A DNA stretch of 64,000 nucleotides. It comes from Dyadobacter sp. (GTDB lineage Bacteria > Bacteroidota > Bacteroidia > Cytophagales > Spirosomataceae). The stretch is from the NCBI RefSeq assembly GCF_017744695.1, contig NZ_JAGIAS010000002.1:682001-746000 (forward strand), in the 5' to 3' direction. Every line of letters begins with the position of its first letter. Positions within the stretch are counted from its first letter, which is position 1. Below, one piece after another: positions 1 through 9,298 of this stretch. Both the position numbers and the translations under genes were made by a program. The notes beneath the pieces are model-generated. The model saw nothing but the letters and a program-made list of their open reading frames with translations, had not been told where the DNA came from and made no database searches.

Positions 1-1
1 T

Positions 2-1723
2 AATCGCCGTGATTTCCTGAAAACCAATGCCATTTTGGGGGTTGGAGCATCGGTTTTGCCCAGGTTTGTTACCGAAGGGCGGGAAGTCGTCAAGGATGGG
101 CTGCTGTATTTTGACGGTTTTACCCGCATTGGGCCGCGGAAGTACAAGCATCCGGCAGAAAAATGGAGGCTGGACGATCTCTTGAACGACATGGATCAAT
201 GCTCGATCTCCGCAGCGCTCGTGGCTTACACGCAGTCGGTCAACTATGACCTGATGTATTCCAACCTGGAACTGAATCGGATGCTTAAACCGTATCCGCA
301 CCTGTTCCCGGTCTGGAATGCGATGCCGCACCAGACGGGCGAGTTCCCCGAGCCGGGGCAACTCGGTAAACTGATGTCGGAACATGACGTGAGGGCAGTA
401 ACTATTCATCCAAAAACCAATGCGTGGGACTGGAAAGCGCGGCACTGCACACCGTTGTTTGCGCATTTGAGTAAAACAAAAACACTGACCATCACCACCG
501 CCAGCGAGCTGGGGGCATGGGAGGACGTGGAGGAATTTCTGAATCGCCACCCTTATCTGCCGCTCCTGCTCACCGGCGGCGTCTGGAACGAGCAGCGGTA
601 TGTGCTACCGCTCGTGCAGCAATACAAGAACCTGCATATCAGTTTCGACAATTTCCAGATCAACGAAGGCCTTGAATACCTGCACCGCACAGGCTGCACC
701 GATCAGCTGATTTTTGCCTCAAACAGTCCTGCAATGTCGGCCGGCGCCCACCGGACTTACATTGACTATGCAGCCATTCCCGATGCGGACCGTGCTAAAA
801 TCGCCGGCGGCAACCTGCTGCGGCTGTTGAAAGTCACGTCGAAACCTGCACTACGCAAAAACAAAAACGAGGATATCCTCATGCAGGCGGTACGCGCGGG
901 CTCGCCCCTGCCCGTACCCGTGATAGACATGCACATGCATATGCTGCACGAAGGGCTCAATAGCGGCGGCTGGACGTACCGTATGGAGAATGGCGGACCC
1001 AAAGGGATATTTGCCGTGGCAAAGCGGCTGGGGTACCAGGGTGGCGGCATTATGAGCTGGAATGGCGTGGTAAGCCAGAATGCGATTGCGGGGAATCCGT
1101 GTACCGCCGAAGCGCTGGACGTCGCGCCCAAGGGTTACTGGGGCCTCGCTACTTTTGATCCTAGCCATTACAGCCAGGAGGAATTGCGCAAAATGATCAC
1201 AGAGGTGTATGCCGACAAGCGGTTCATAGGCATGAAACCCTATCAGTTTTATGGCTTCGAATACCACGATCCGGTGTACGATGTGTGGTGGGAATATGGT
1301 AATCAAAATCAATTTTACGGTTTGATCCACAATTCCCGCTCCGATTTACTGGAAGTAGAAACGCTTGCGAGGAAATACCCCGACGTCCGCTGGGTGATCG
1401 CACATGCGGGTGGCAGCTACAAAATGGCCGACATGGCGATTGCTGCTATGAAAAAGTACCCGAATGTGTTTGCCGAAATCACCCTGACGCCCGTTCCGCT
1501 CGGAGTGATCGAGTACCTTGTGGTAGGCGCGGGAGAAAACCGCATTCTGTATGGCTCAGATTTGCCGATGCGTGATCCGCGCCAGCAGCTCGGGTGGCTG
1601 GTATTCTCGACATTACCACTGGAAATCAAAAAGAAAATACTGGCTGAAAATGCCATGCAGGTCATCAAACCGTGCCTCGACAGGCTACCGGAACATAACC
1701 GGCCTTCGCAAGTATCCAAATAA
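2..1723 (+). CDS. Tandem amidohydrolase-domain protein, Tat-exported (5' end outside window)
   Basis: The frame is open from base 2 and begins inside a twin-arginine signal (NRRDFLK followed by a hydrophobic stretch), so the true start lies before the window. The protein carries two Amidohydro_2-type TIM-barrel halves. The C-terminal half starts near base 920 with DMHMHM (HxH metal site) and has HAGGS and YGSDLPMRDP, the usual metal and catalytic positions. The N-terminal half lacks an HxH at the equivalent place and has ASNSP where GSD-P is expected, so it looks catalytically degenerate. The next gene encodes a single-domain relative 9 bp downstream, probably in the same operon. Family members hydrolyse or decarboxylate small carboxylates or lactones; the substrate here is unknown. 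Family is confident, function is not. Confidence 0.85.
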   Translation, partial: NRRDFLKTNAILGVGASVLPRFVTEGREVVKDGLLYFDGFTRIGPRKYKHPAEKWRLDDLLNDMDQCSISAALVAYTQSVNYDLMYSNLELNRMLKPYPHLFPVWNAMPHQTGEFPEPGQLGKLMSEHDVRAVTIHPKTNAWDWKARHCTPLFAHLSKTKTLTITTASELGAWEDVEEFLNRHPYLPLLLTGGVWNEQRYVLPLVQQYKNLHISFDNFQINEGLEYLHRTGCTDQLIFASNSPAMSAGAHRTYIDYAAIPDADRAKIAGGNLLRLLKVTSKPALRKNKNEDILMQAVRAGSPLPVPVIDMHMHMLHEGLNSGGWTYRMENGGPKGIFAVAKRLGYQGGGIMSWNGVVSQNAIAGNPCTAEALDVAPKGYWGLATFDPSHYSQEELRKMITEVYADKRFIGMKPYQFYGFEYHDPVYDVWWEYGNQNQFYGLIHNSRSDLLEVETLARKYPDVRWVIAHAGGSYKMADMAIAAMKKYPNVFAEITLTPVPLGVIEYLVVGAGENRILYGSDLPMRDPRQQLGWLVFSTLPLEIKKKILAENAMQVIKPCLDRLPEHNRPSQVSK

Positions 1724-1732
1724 AACCAAACC

Positions 1733-2686
1733 ATGTGCAATACGAGTCATTTATCAAGAAGGGAGTTTCTGGCCGGTGCCGGGCTGCTACTGCTTGGCCA
1801 CGCTATGGGTACGCAAGCCGGAGCAGCCGTTGAGGAACCTATTATCGATATTCATCAGCATGTGCATTACGCCGCGCGACCGGACGACGTGCTCGTCGCG
1901 CACCAGCGCGCGATGGGCATTACGCATACAATCCTGCTACCCGCGGGCACGCCCGCGTTCGGGACTTCCACGCATCAGGGAAAAACCAATGGCTTGCAAG
2001 CACAATGCGCAGGCAATGAAGCATGCTACGGCATTGCCCAAAAATACCCCGGTGAGTTTGTATTTGGCTCGAATGAAGTCCCTGATTTGCCCGACGCCGT
2101 TCAGGAAATTGAAAAATACCTAAAACTTGGCGGGCGTGTAATCGGCGAGTTGAAATTCGGTGTGGATTGTGATTCAAAGGAAATGCAGCGCATTTACAAA
2201 CTCGCCGAAGAACACCAGGTGCCGGTACTGATGCATTGGCAGTTCCAGATGTTCAATTACAATTTCGAGCGTTTCCCTAAAATGCTCGAAAAATACCCGA
2301 AAGTGAATTTCATAGGGCACGCACAGACCTGGTGGGCCAATATCGACAAAGGCCATACCGACCAAAGCATTTTGTATCCCAAAACCAAAGTCACACCTGG
2401 CGGCCTTACCGACAGGCTGTTGAGTGACTACCCAAACATGTACGGCGACATGTCCGCGGGATCAGGACTCCTTTCCATGACCCGCGACGAGGAGCATGCG
2501 CGTGCATTTCTGATACGTCACCAGGACAAGCTCCTCTACGGCAGCGACTGCGACGATCACATCGGCTCCGGCGAAAAATGCCAGGGCGCGCAAACGATCG
2601 CCGAAATTCGGAAGCTGGCAGCATCAAAGCAGATCGAACGAAAAGTCCTCTATAATAATGCTAAAAAGCTTTTTAAAATAGCATAA
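1733..2686 (+). CDS. Amidohydrolase family protein with Tat signal
   Basis: A 317-residue protein that starts with a Tat signal (SRREFLAGAG plus a hydrophobic run, cleavage probably near residue 30), so it should act folded in the periplasm. The mature part is one Amidohydro_2 TIM barrel: DIHQHVH is the HxH metal motif near residues 38-44, HAQTW is the later metal histidine, and LYGSDCDD carries the catalytic aspartate near the C-terminus. It follows the tandem amidohydrolase by 9 bp and ends in a strong terminator, so the two form the tail of one operon. The two proteins are related but this one keeps a complete active site. Substrate unknown; possible activities include lactonase or decarboxylase. 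Confidence 0.85.
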   Translation: MCNTSHLSRREFLAGAGLLLLGHAMGTQAGAAVEEPIIDIHQHVHYAARPDDVLVAHQRAMGITHTILLPAGTPAFGTSTHQGKTNGLQAQCAGNEACYGIAQKYPGEFVFGSNEVPDLPDAVQEIEKYLKLGGRVIGELKFGVDCDSKEMQRIYKLAEEHQVPVLMHWQFQMFNYNFERFPKMLEKYPKVNFIGHAQTWWANIDKGHTDQSILYPKTKVTPGGLTDRLLSDYPNMYGDMSAGSGLLSMTRDEEHARAFLIRHQDKLLYGSDCDDHIGSGEKCQGAQTIAEIRKLAASKQIERKVLYNNAKKLFKIA

Positions 2687-2721
2687 GAAAAGCCCTTCCG
2701 CCTACGCAGAAGGGCTTTTCT
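2686..2721. terminator. Bidirectional intrinsic terminator
   Basis: A perfect 13-bp stem AGAAAAGCCCTTC / GAAGGGCTTTTCT with a 10-nt loop lies between two convergent genes. A-rich and T-rich ends of the stem supply a U-tract in either direction, so it can stop transcription from both sides. Confidence 0.85.
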
Positions 2722-2737
2722 CTAATCTTGCATTACA

Positions 2738-4201
2738 TTAAACTCCCAGGCTCCAACCCTCGCGGTAATTCCGTTTTACCCACTGGTTAACTTCATCGAA
2801 GTTTGTCACCTTCATGTTTTTATAATCCCAAAGCATTTTCAGGTTGGCTCCCGGATAGTCGTATCCATTACCGGTTGCACGCGGTTTGGGCATATCCGCA
2901 CCGCGGATTGCGAGGTTGGCCATCAGGATCGCCTCTGTCAATGGCCCCGCTTTTTCGAACGGCGAACTCAGCTCCATCTTACCATAGCCTGCGATACAAC
3001 CTTCAACCCATTGCGCATAATGGCCTTCCGCCGAACCGGGCACCCGGGCAAATTTCTGTTTCACCTTCACTTCTTCCATGCGCGAAAGCGGCAACAGGCG
3101 TGGGTTTGCAGCATATTCGCTGGCCATCATTTTGCCCTTGGTACCTACGAACAGGATACCGCTGTTACCGTCCCCAAACAGTTCATTAGGGCCGAGCTCT
3201 TCGGGACGCTCAGGCTTGATACCGCCGTCCATCCAGTGCATGGTCACTTGCCCTTTTGTCTTAGGTGTTTTCGGGAAAGTAAGAGTTGCATGGCTTGATG
3301 GCGGGCAGCTGTCGGGGAAAATACCCCGTTTGCCAAATGCCGTAAATACGCTTCCAACGCTCGCCTGCATGTCCAATGCATATTTCAGATCCAGGATACG
3401 GAAAGGCGCTTCCATCAGGTGGCAACCAAGGTCACCCAATGCGCCCGTGCCGTAATCCCACCATCCGCGCCAGCTTCCGGGGATCAGATTCTCTACGTAG
3501 TCTTTATAAGGTGCCGTACCGAGCCACAGATTCCAGTCAAGTTCTTTCGGAACCGCCGGCTTGTCGGTCGGCCAGGGAATACCTTGCGGCCAGATCGGAC
3601 GGTTGGTCCAGATATAAACAGTATGCACATTGCCGATAATGCCGGCATCGTGCCACTCGTGCAACTGGCGAACACCGTCACCCGACGAGCCCTGGTTACC
3701 CATTTGGGTTACTACTTTGTACTTGGCAGCCGCTTCGGTGAGCATACGTGCCTCGTAAATATCATGGGTCATCGGTTTCTGCACGTAAACGTGCTTACCC
3801 AGTTGCATCGCCGCCATGGCTACCACCGCGTGCGTGTGATCGGGTGTCGAAACTGAAACCGCATCAAAATTCTTAGATTCTTTTTCAAACATTTCCCGCC
3901 AGTCTTTGTAGAACTTGGCTTGTGGGAAGTTTTTAACGGAGGTGGCTGCACGTCTGTCATCCACATCGCACAGGTAGCCGATATTGGCTTTACCGCTTTT
4001 GAAGAAATTGGCAATGTCGGACGTTCCTTTTCCGCCGACACCTACTCCTGCCACAGTCAGCTTGTCGCTGGGGGCCACGTATCCCTTGCCCAGCACGTGG
4101 CGCGGGACAATCATCAGGCCTGCGGCTGTACCCGCGGCCGCTTTAATGAAATCCCTCCGCGAAGAAGAAGGCTGCTCTTGAACGGTATTCTTTTTTTCCA
4201 T
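2738..4201 (-). CDS. Gfo/Idh/MocA family oxidoreductase with Tat signal
   Basis: A 487-residue protein with a Tat signal near the N-terminus (SSRRDFIKAAAG and a hydrophobic run to about residue 40). The Rossmann fold follows, with VGVGGKG as the glycine-rich NAD(P) site, STPDHTHA and VQKPMTH; the last is the position usually written EKP in this family, so the first residue is changed. The C-terminal alpha/beta domain shows WRGWWDYGTGALGDLGCH, typical of the large exported Bacteroidota and Planctomycetota branch. Such proteins oxidise or isomerise sugars or cyclitols using tightly bound NAD(P). The gene stands alone and converges on the amidohydrolase pair. The start is the first ATG and is consistent with the Tat motif. 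Substrate unknown. Confidence 0.9.
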   Translation of the reverse strand: MEKKNTVQEQPSSSRRDFIKAAAGTAAGLMIVPRHVLGKGYVAPSDKLTVAGVGVGGKGTSDIANFFKSGKANIGYLCDVDDRRAATSVKNFPQAKFYKDWREMFEKESKNFDAVSVSTPDHTHAVVAMAAMQLGKHVYVQKPMTHDIYEARMLTEAAAKYKVVTQMGNQGSSGDGVRQLHEWHDAGIIGNVHTVYIWTNRPIWPQGIPWPTDKPAVPKELDWNLWLGTAPYKDYVENLIPGSWRGWWDYGTGALGDLGCHLMEAPFRILDLKYALDMQASVGSVFTAFGKRGIFPDSCPPSSHATLTFPKTPKTKGQVTMHWMDGGIKPERPEELGPNELFGDGNSGILFVGTKGKMMASEYAANPRLLPLSRMEEVKVKQKFARVPGSAEGHYAQWVEGCIAGYGKMELSSPFEKAGPLTEAILMANLAIRGADMPKPRATGNGYDYPGANLKMLWDYKNMKVTNFDEVNQWVKRNYREGWSLGV

Positions 4202-4393
4202 GTACGTGATTTTTTGATTTAGGAAATGGATATACAGATTACAGGTACTTCACCTTAATTTACTACTCGCCTAAGTACTTTTTTTCAAGTATTTACTCTG
4301 AAAATTATAATAATGGCCATCCACTCGATAGGAATTCAACAAAAAAATCACTGTTTTTTCCTAACTTTTACCCATCCTCAAACGCCCCGTCCC

Positions 4394-4912
4394 ATGAAAA
4401 CACATCTCTACTTTCGCCCAACAAATTTCCGTTGGCTGCTCGCAGGCTGTACACTGTTCCTGCTCGCGCTCACGACCCATTCCGACGTCGGAAAAGGCAA
4501 ATTGGTCTATAAAACCGGCAGCAAAGCTTTTGATATGAATATTAAGTCGGCCTACTTCATCGCCGGGCCCGACGGTTTCGACAACGGCAAAAAAATCCGT
4601 CGCCTGATATTCACGACCAACTCTCTGGACGATAAAATCAAGTCGTGCGGCGCTATGAATTGTGTGGATCAATACATTGAAGGCTTGCAGGTCGACCTCG
4701 ACGCCGCACCTCGGTTGCTTTACTGGATCAGCCTGAACAACCAGCTCGTACAATACTCCGGCACTGCCCAGAACGAGTTCCTGACCTTAACCGCTGATAC
4801 ACCCGATCATCTGGCCGGTACCCTGAAATTTGACCAATCGGTCTCCGGCGGCCCGGTCGTGGATGTGACATTTGATGCGAAGTTGAGTAAAACGTTTACG
4901 AAGGCACGGTAG
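4394..4912 (+). CDS. Small secreted protein of unknown function
   Basis: The frame is open from 4313, but the ATG at 4394 (MKTHLYFR) starts a convincing signal peptide with hydrophobic core WLLAGCTLFLLALTT, giving about 172 residues. The mature part is rich in beta-prone stretches and has one close cysteine pair (SCGAMNC), possibly a disulphide. No domain is recognised. It stands alone, with an AT-rich upstream region of about 190 bp and the oppositely oriented membrane-protein pair downstream. An extracytoplasmic location is likely; no function can be given. Confidence 0.6.
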   Translation: MKTHLYFRPTNFRWLLAGCTLFLLALTTHSDVGKGKLVYKTGSKAFDMNIKSAYFIAGPDGFDNGKKIRRLIFTTNSLDDKIKSCGAMNCVDQYIEGLQVDLDAAPRLLYWISLNNQLVQYSGTAQNEFLTLTADTPDHLAGTLKFDQSVSGGPVVDVTFDAKLSKTFTKAR

Positions 4913-4921
4913 CAGGTTCTG

Positions 4922-5293
4922 TCAGGTCAGGCTTTCAAACCGCTTTTGAGCCAACTGACTCCTGTACCGCTTCATTTCGCACCTGATTTCGGTCTGTCTT
5001 TCCGACGATGTTTCCGGATCCCGGTATTCGATTTCTAACACCCGAATATACTTCTCTACCTTTTTTTCAGTAAGGTTCAGCGAAACCAGATGGATAACTT
5101 CGTGAAAAACAAAACGTTTCAGAATCACAAAACTATGGTAAACAAAGTAGGCCAATAGTCCGACCGTTACGAGTAAGATTTCCTTCAAGGTGCCGTCAGG
5201 AACTCTGAAAATCACTGCGCTCAAAGCAGTGGTGATCGTTGCAATGGCTTTACTTTTAGGATAAGGAGCCGGAGCCCTTGGCCGCGCCGGCAT
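4922..5293 (-). CDS. Small membrane protein of unknown function (second gene of a coupled pair)
   Basis: About 123 residues from the ATG at 5293. A longer open frame extends to 5569, but that extension overlaps the 72-residue upstream gene and has non-protein-like composition, so it was not used. The protein has a proline-rich start (MPARPRAPAPYPKS), two hydrophobic segments (around ITTALSAVIF and ILLVTVGLLAYFVYHSFVIL), and a charged, probably helical C-terminal tail rich in E, K and R. The start overlaps the upstream stop as TGATG, which implies translational coupling. No family recognised. Confidence 0.55.
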   Translation of the reverse strand: MPARPRAPAPYPKSKAIATITTALSAVIFRVPDGTLKEILLVTVGLLAYFVYHSFVILKRFVFHEVIHLVSLNLTEKKVEKYIRVLEIEYRDPETSSERQTEIRCEMKRYRSQLAQKRFESLT

Positions 5294-5511
5294 CAATCGA
5301 GAATATCTTGAATTTCCTGGGAAAGACCATCCCGATGATGGCGCCCCAGGGTAACCGATTTGCCTGTTCTGGGATTGGTCAGGACAAAATCCCCGTAGAG
5401 TGCATTGTAAATAAAGCGAACCGACCGGTATGCAAGGCGCCCCAATTGGAAAACTATCCAGGCACCGGAGGCAATGAGAATGATGTCGGAAAGTAAGTTT
5501 GCTATTTCCAT
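5293..5511 (-). CDS. Small membrane protein of unknown function (first gene of a coupled pair)
   Basis: A 72-residue protein with one N-terminal membrane segment (LLSDIILIASGAWIVFQLG) followed by a basic, aromatic stretch and a polar C-terminus. Its TGA stop shares a base with the ATG of the next gene, so the pair is probably made together and may form a membrane complex. It lies between a secreted-protein gene and an AraC regulator gene, neither of which suggests a role. No homologous family recognised; reality is supported by the coupled overlap and the clean membrane segment. Confidence 0.55.
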   Translation of the reverse strand: MEIANLLSDIILIASGAWIVFQLGRLAYRSVRFIYNALYGDFVLTNPRTGKSVTLGRHHRDGLSQEIQDILD

Positions 5512-5589
5512 GAGTGAGTGTGAGTTTTGATGTTTGATGCTCCGAAAATATGCCTTCTTTTCCGATCAAAAAAATTTTTAGTGCACCGA

Positions 5590-6456
5590 TTATCCTGCGG
5601 CTTCGGTGGTGCGAAATTGCTTGCGGTAGGTGGCGGGAGTCATACCTCCGAATTTACGGAACTGCCTGAAAAAGAAGGGCGGACTTTCGTAACCACAGGC
5701 AAAACTGATCTCCGCTACCTGCATATCGGTTTCGATAAGCATTTTAGAAGCCATATTAATTCGGTACTCATTCAAAAAGGTAAATAGCGGCTTTTGCATC
5801 GTCCGACTGAAAAACCGCGAAAACGATTCCTCACTCATATACACGAGGTCCGAAAGTGTGGCGAGGGTAATGCGTTCGGAGAAATGCTCCCGGATGTAGT
5901 TATAAACGGTATTGATGCGCTGGTTGTCTTCGTAGTTGAGCGGATAGGCGAATCCCTGCTCACAGAGGAAATGGATGCTTTTCACTGACGCCAGCAATTC
6001 AAGCACTTCCAGAAACTTTATCAGCCGGGGAAATGGCTGCATTTCCAGCATTTCGGCGAGCATGGGCTTTACCCTGGCCGACACTTCCTGGTTAAAGCGA
6101 ATACCTTGCCCTGCCATTTGCAGCAGCCGCCTGACCGACTTGAATTCCTCCACATCCAGCCACCCGTGCCCCATAAACGCTTCCGGCCATTGCACAACGA
6201 TGGAGCTCGCCGTACCCACACTATCGGGTGTATTCTTCCAGCAATGCGGCAGGTTCGGCCCAAGCAGCACCAGGTCACCCGCTTCGAAACTCTCCATACT
6301 GTTGCCAACGTACCGGATTCCCTCGCTTTTCAGAATGACCGTCAGCTCGTATTCCGGATGGTAATGCCACGGGGCATCAAACTCCGCTACCTCATATCCA
6401 AAGATGCGGAACGACGAGTCAGGCAGTGGCTGGAATGCTTCAAATTGTGCTTTCAT
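5590..6456 (-). CDS. AraC family transcriptional regulator with cupin sensor domain
   Basis: A 288-residue one-component regulator. The N-terminal cupin-like effector domain (residues about 15-150) contains HYHPEYELTVI and a double-stranded beta-helix pattern. The C-terminal HTH_18 domain (about 185-285) has two helix-turn-helix units, ending with ISFACGYESPPFFFRQFRK and GMTPATYRKQF, the hallmark AraC signature. It is divergent from the PhyH-type dioxygenase gene across a 161-bp intergenic region, so the dioxygenase is its most likely target. Inducer unknown; in this branch it is often a sugar or related metabolite. Confidence 0.9.
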   Translation of the reverse strand: MKAQFEAFQPLPDSSFRIFGYEVAEFDAPWHYHPEYELTVILKSEGIRYVGNSMESFEAGDLVLLGPNLPHCWKNTPDSVGTASSIVVQWPEAFMGHGWLDVEEFKSVRRLLQMAGQGIRFNQEVSARVKPMLAEMLEMQPFPRLIKFLEVLELLASVKSIHFLCEQGFAYPLNYEDNQRINTVYNYIREHFSERITLATLSDLVYMSEESFSRFFSRTMQKPLFTFLNEYRINMASKMLIETDMQVAEISFACGYESPPFFFRQFRKFGGMTPATYRKQFRTTEAAG

Positions 6457-6617
6457 TGCTCCTGAACCAGCTTTTTATACCCTATTTAGCAAGTATTACA
6501 AATTTATATCTCAATGTTAATACAAAATAAGTTAGTTATTGGTCAAAATCAGCAAGCCACTTAAAAGATGACATCCGTCATATTTGTAACACTAAAACTA
6601 ATGCCGAACAAGAAATC
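6457..6617. promoter_or_regulatory. Divergent promoter region between araC-type and phyH-type genes
   Basis: This AT-rich gap separates two divergent genes. CATATTTG at about 6578-6585, some 40 bp before the dioxygenase ATG, is close to the Bacteroidota -7 element TAnnTTTG (one mismatch). No clear operator repeat was seen. Promoter positions are inferred. Confidence 0.35.
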
Positions 6618-7499
6618 ATGGAAGTAGCAACACGGGATCTTTCCCGGTATCATGAATTAATATCTGACCTCTTCAAGCAGCCAACCAGCCGCGATGAGTG
6701 GGAACAATATCGCCTGAGTGACGAGCAGGTGGCTTTTTTTCACGAAAATGGCTACCTCTCCAACATTAAGCTGCTGGACGAATGGCAGGTAGAAGCCCTG
6801 AACGAGGAACTGGTCGCTGCTACCGACCCGTCCAACCCGAGCCATCATTTATATTACGAATTCCACTCCAATGAATCCGCCGACCCCAATGCGGTGCTTC
6901 TGCACGCCCTCGGTGCGTGGCGTGTGACGGAGGGCTTTCATGATGTACTCTGGAATCCGGCTTTCGTGATGGCTGCCAGCCAGTTATTGGGAGACAAGGC
7001 CGTGCGTTTCTGGCACGATCAGCTTTTCTGTAAACCGGCGAGGCACGGTGGCGTGGTAGCATGGCACCAGGATTACTCTTACTGGACCCGCTCAGTCCCG
7101 ATGCAGCACCTAACCTGCTGGACAGGCCTCGACGATTCGCTGATCGAGAACGGTTGCCTTTATTATGTCCCCAAAAGCCACCGCTGGGGATTGCTCGACA
7201 AGCCTGAACTCGCCGGCGATATGGAAGGGCTCATGCAATACCTGACCGACGAGCAAAAAGCAGAGTTCAAGCCCATCCCGATCGAAATGAAGCGTGGCTA
7301 TGGTACGTTCCACCATCCCCTGATGGTCCACGGATCGTATGAAAACCGCTCGGAACGGTCCCGGCGCGCATTCGTGATCAATGTTTTTGCAGACGGTACC
7401 TTGTCCGACACCAATGCCCAATTACTCGACGGAGTACCCGTCGTCCCGAAAGGGGAAAAATTAAAAGGACAGTTTTTCCCGCTACTCTTTGACGCATAA
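6618..7499 (+). CDS. Phytanoyl-CoA dioxygenase (PhyH) family protein
   Basis: A 293-residue cytoplasmic protein of the Fe(II)/2-oxoglutarate-dependent PhyH family. The jelly-roll fold shows the HxD iron pair in AWHQDYSYW (His150, Asp152) and the distal His248 in LMVHGS, followed by a run with arginines (SERSRRAF) fitting the 2-oxoglutarate carboxylate anchor. The complete facial triad suggests an active enzyme that hydroxylates a small molecule or lipid-derived substrate, which cannot be named. It is monocistronic, ending in a hairpin terminator, and divergent from an AraC regulator that probably controls it. Confidence 0.9.
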   Translation: MEVATRDLSRYHELISDLFKQPTSRDEWEQYRLSDEQVAFFHENGYLSNIKLLDEWQVEALNEELVAATDPSNPSHHLYYEFHSNESADPNAVLLHALGAWRVTEGFHDVLWNPAFVMAASQLLGDKAVRFWHDQLFCKPARHGGVVAWHQDYSYWTRSVPMQHLTCWTGLDDSLIENGCLYYVPKSHRWGLLDKPELAGDMEGLMQYLTDEQKAEFKPIPIEMKRGYGTFHHPLMVHGSYENRSERSRRAFVINVFADGTLSDTNAQLLDGVPVVPKGEKLKGQFFPLLFDA

Positions 7500-7540
7500 C
7501 GCTACTATTCCTAAATCCGCATTCATTAACACACACGCAT

Positions 7541-7575
7541 AAAAGGCCGCCCGTTTTATATGGGTGGCCTTTTTG
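7541..7575. terminator. Intrinsic terminator between convergent genes
   Basis: The stem AAAAGGCCGCCC / GGGTGGCCTTTT (one G-T pair) has a loop of about 9 nt and is flanked by A- and T-runs. It lies between the dioxygenase and the membrane-protein gene, which converge, and can serve both. Confidence 0.8.
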
Positions 7576-7579
7576 TTGG

Positions 7580-9157
7580 TTATTGCCGGGCTAAGTAACG
7601 AAAGAACAAACTCTCCGGATCGCCCAGTTGCTGCCAAACAATATAATTAGCCCCAAAGTCGCGGATTTGCGGAGGTTTTTCAAACGAAATACGATAGTTT
7701 TTCGCGCTATAAACCAGTTCCTCGAGGGGAGTTAATGCGCAGGCTGCGAAAATAAAAATCGAAATAAACGCCGGCTTTCTTTTGTTTTCAATCAGCCATA
7801 TAATTTGCTTTATGGCAAATACAGACAATACGAATAGCGAAGGAATAGAAAGCTTGATACTCCAATCATTCCACCTTCCAAGTATAAAAACAGGAATAAT
7901 GAATAACGATACGAATGCAGCGGTCAAAATATCATTTCTTGCTATCTTATAATTCCCCAAAATAAATATGGATGACAATATCAAAATTTCAACAACGAGG
8001 AAAAGGCCGTATTGAATCCAGTATTTTTCTATCACATACGGTGCATAATTCATTCCAAACGAAAAGTCATTGGAAACAATAAAAGCAGATAGCAATCCAA
8101 ACAATAAACAAGCCATTGCATTCACCCAACTCCAACGCAGCCATTCCCTCCAATGATGTTTAAATATGGCTAAAACAAATGGTGCAGTCCCCATCAGGCA
8201 AAGTGGCGACCATAGCAGCATCGCTACGCAAGCGAGCGGAAAAATCCGCATCAAAACCGGGTTGATTTGTTGGCCGTTCAAGATAACCCCGATTATCAAC
8301 CAGGTTGGCAAACAATGCTGCGGTGCCCAGAACAAATTCCTTGTGTGTGAAAAATAATGCAGAGGACTAAGCCACATTTCCGACCGATCTGTCGTGAGGT
8401 CCAGCAACCAGTTGCAAACGTAATCCATTCCTCCGAACAGGCAAATTCCGATAAAAATCATCAGCGTAACTGCGTACCCACGCTGCCGTACATACACGCG
8501 CACGAACATCAGCGCAAGCGACGCGCCCAACCAGGAATAGGCGAAAAGAGCCAGGTTTGCGGCTTTCCAGCCCAGCAATTTGCCTGCAACCGCGGCGGGA
8601 AGGTAATAGGCAAAGTAGTAGACATAGGCCTTGTCCGAAATAGCACCAAACTCTTTTCCGAAATAACCCGCCTCAAAATACAAGGGCCAGGAACCAGTTA
8701 CAAGATGCCATAGCAAAGAACTCCGTATGCCTGAATCAAAATTACGATAGCCAATGCCGCCAATGCTGGAAAATGACAACCAGACCAACGCCAGCAGACT
8801 GATCAGTACCAGATGTCCGCGCCAGATGTACCATTCCGACGCTATATTTTCGAAATGTATTTTAAAATTGGCCGGGAAAGTGGCTTTACGAATTGGGTTA
8901 TACAATCCACAACAAACCAATGCCATGAGAATGACGGATATTTCAACCCGGATAAAACCGGCCACAAAAATCGCGACTGGAAAAAGCAGATAGCAAAATG
9001 AGGCAATAACCAATAAGTCAATGAGATTTAATCGTGGATATGCATATCGGGAATGGTTTCGGGGAAATATCCCCGGTTTCAAATTCTCCAATTCAATTTT
9101 CTTTACGAAAGACAGCACACCTGCCCTCTCCGCATTGAATAATGGGAAGGTTTTCAT
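7580..9157 (-). CDS. Polytopic integral membrane protein, GT-C-like
   Basis: A 525-residue protein with roughly ten to twelve hydrophobic segments separated by short loops. The large loop after the early membrane segments (FDSGIRSSLLWHLV, then aromatic-rich YVYYFAYYLPAAV) and the C-terminal non-membrane tail recall GT-C lipid-linked glycosyltransferases or flippase-like proteins, but no diagnostic acidic DD/DE motif can be assigned with confidence. Base composition is more AT-rich than the neighbours, which may reflect membrane-codon bias or acquisition. It stands alone, downstream of a palindrome at 9299-9320. Role unknown. Confidence 0.65.
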   Translation of the reverse strand: MKTFPLFNAERAGVLSFVKKIELENLKPGIFPRNHSRYAYPRLNLIDLLVIASFCYLLFPVAIFVAGFIRVEISVILMALVCCGLYNPIRKATFPANFKIHFENIASEWYIWRGHLVLISLLALVWLSFSSIGGIGYRNFDSGIRSSLLWHLVTGSWPLYFEAGYFGKEFGAISDKAYVYYFAYYLPAAVAGKLLGWKAANLALFAYSWLGASLALMFVRVYVRQRGYAVTLMIFIGICLFGGMDYVCNWLLDLTTDRSEMWLSPLHYFSHTRNLFWAPQHCLPTWLIIGVILNGQQINPVLMRIFPLACVAMLLWSPLCLMGTAPFVLAIFKHHWREWLRWSWVNAMACLLFGLLSAFIVSNDFSFGMNYAPYVIEKYWIQYGLFLVVEILILSSIFILGNYKIARNDILTAAFVSLFIIPVFILGRWNDWSIKLSIPSLFVLSVFAIKQIIWLIENKRKPAFISIFIFAACALTPLEELVYSAKNYRISFEKPPQIRDFGANYIVWQQLGDPESLFFRYLARQ

Positions 9158-9298
9158 ATAGCTTGAAATTAAAATACATAGAAATTCCTATCCGAACCGC
9201 AATGACCATCGATCCGCCAGGTTGATCCATCAATAAAACATTAGCAACGGGTTATCCGAACAAGATAATCGGGGTGTTTATCAATAACGATCATTGTT

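Noticed and set aside
5294..5569. N-terminal extension of the small membrane protein frame
   Set aside because: It overlaps the 72-residue gene and lacks family-like composition; the TGATG overlap points to 5293 as the start.
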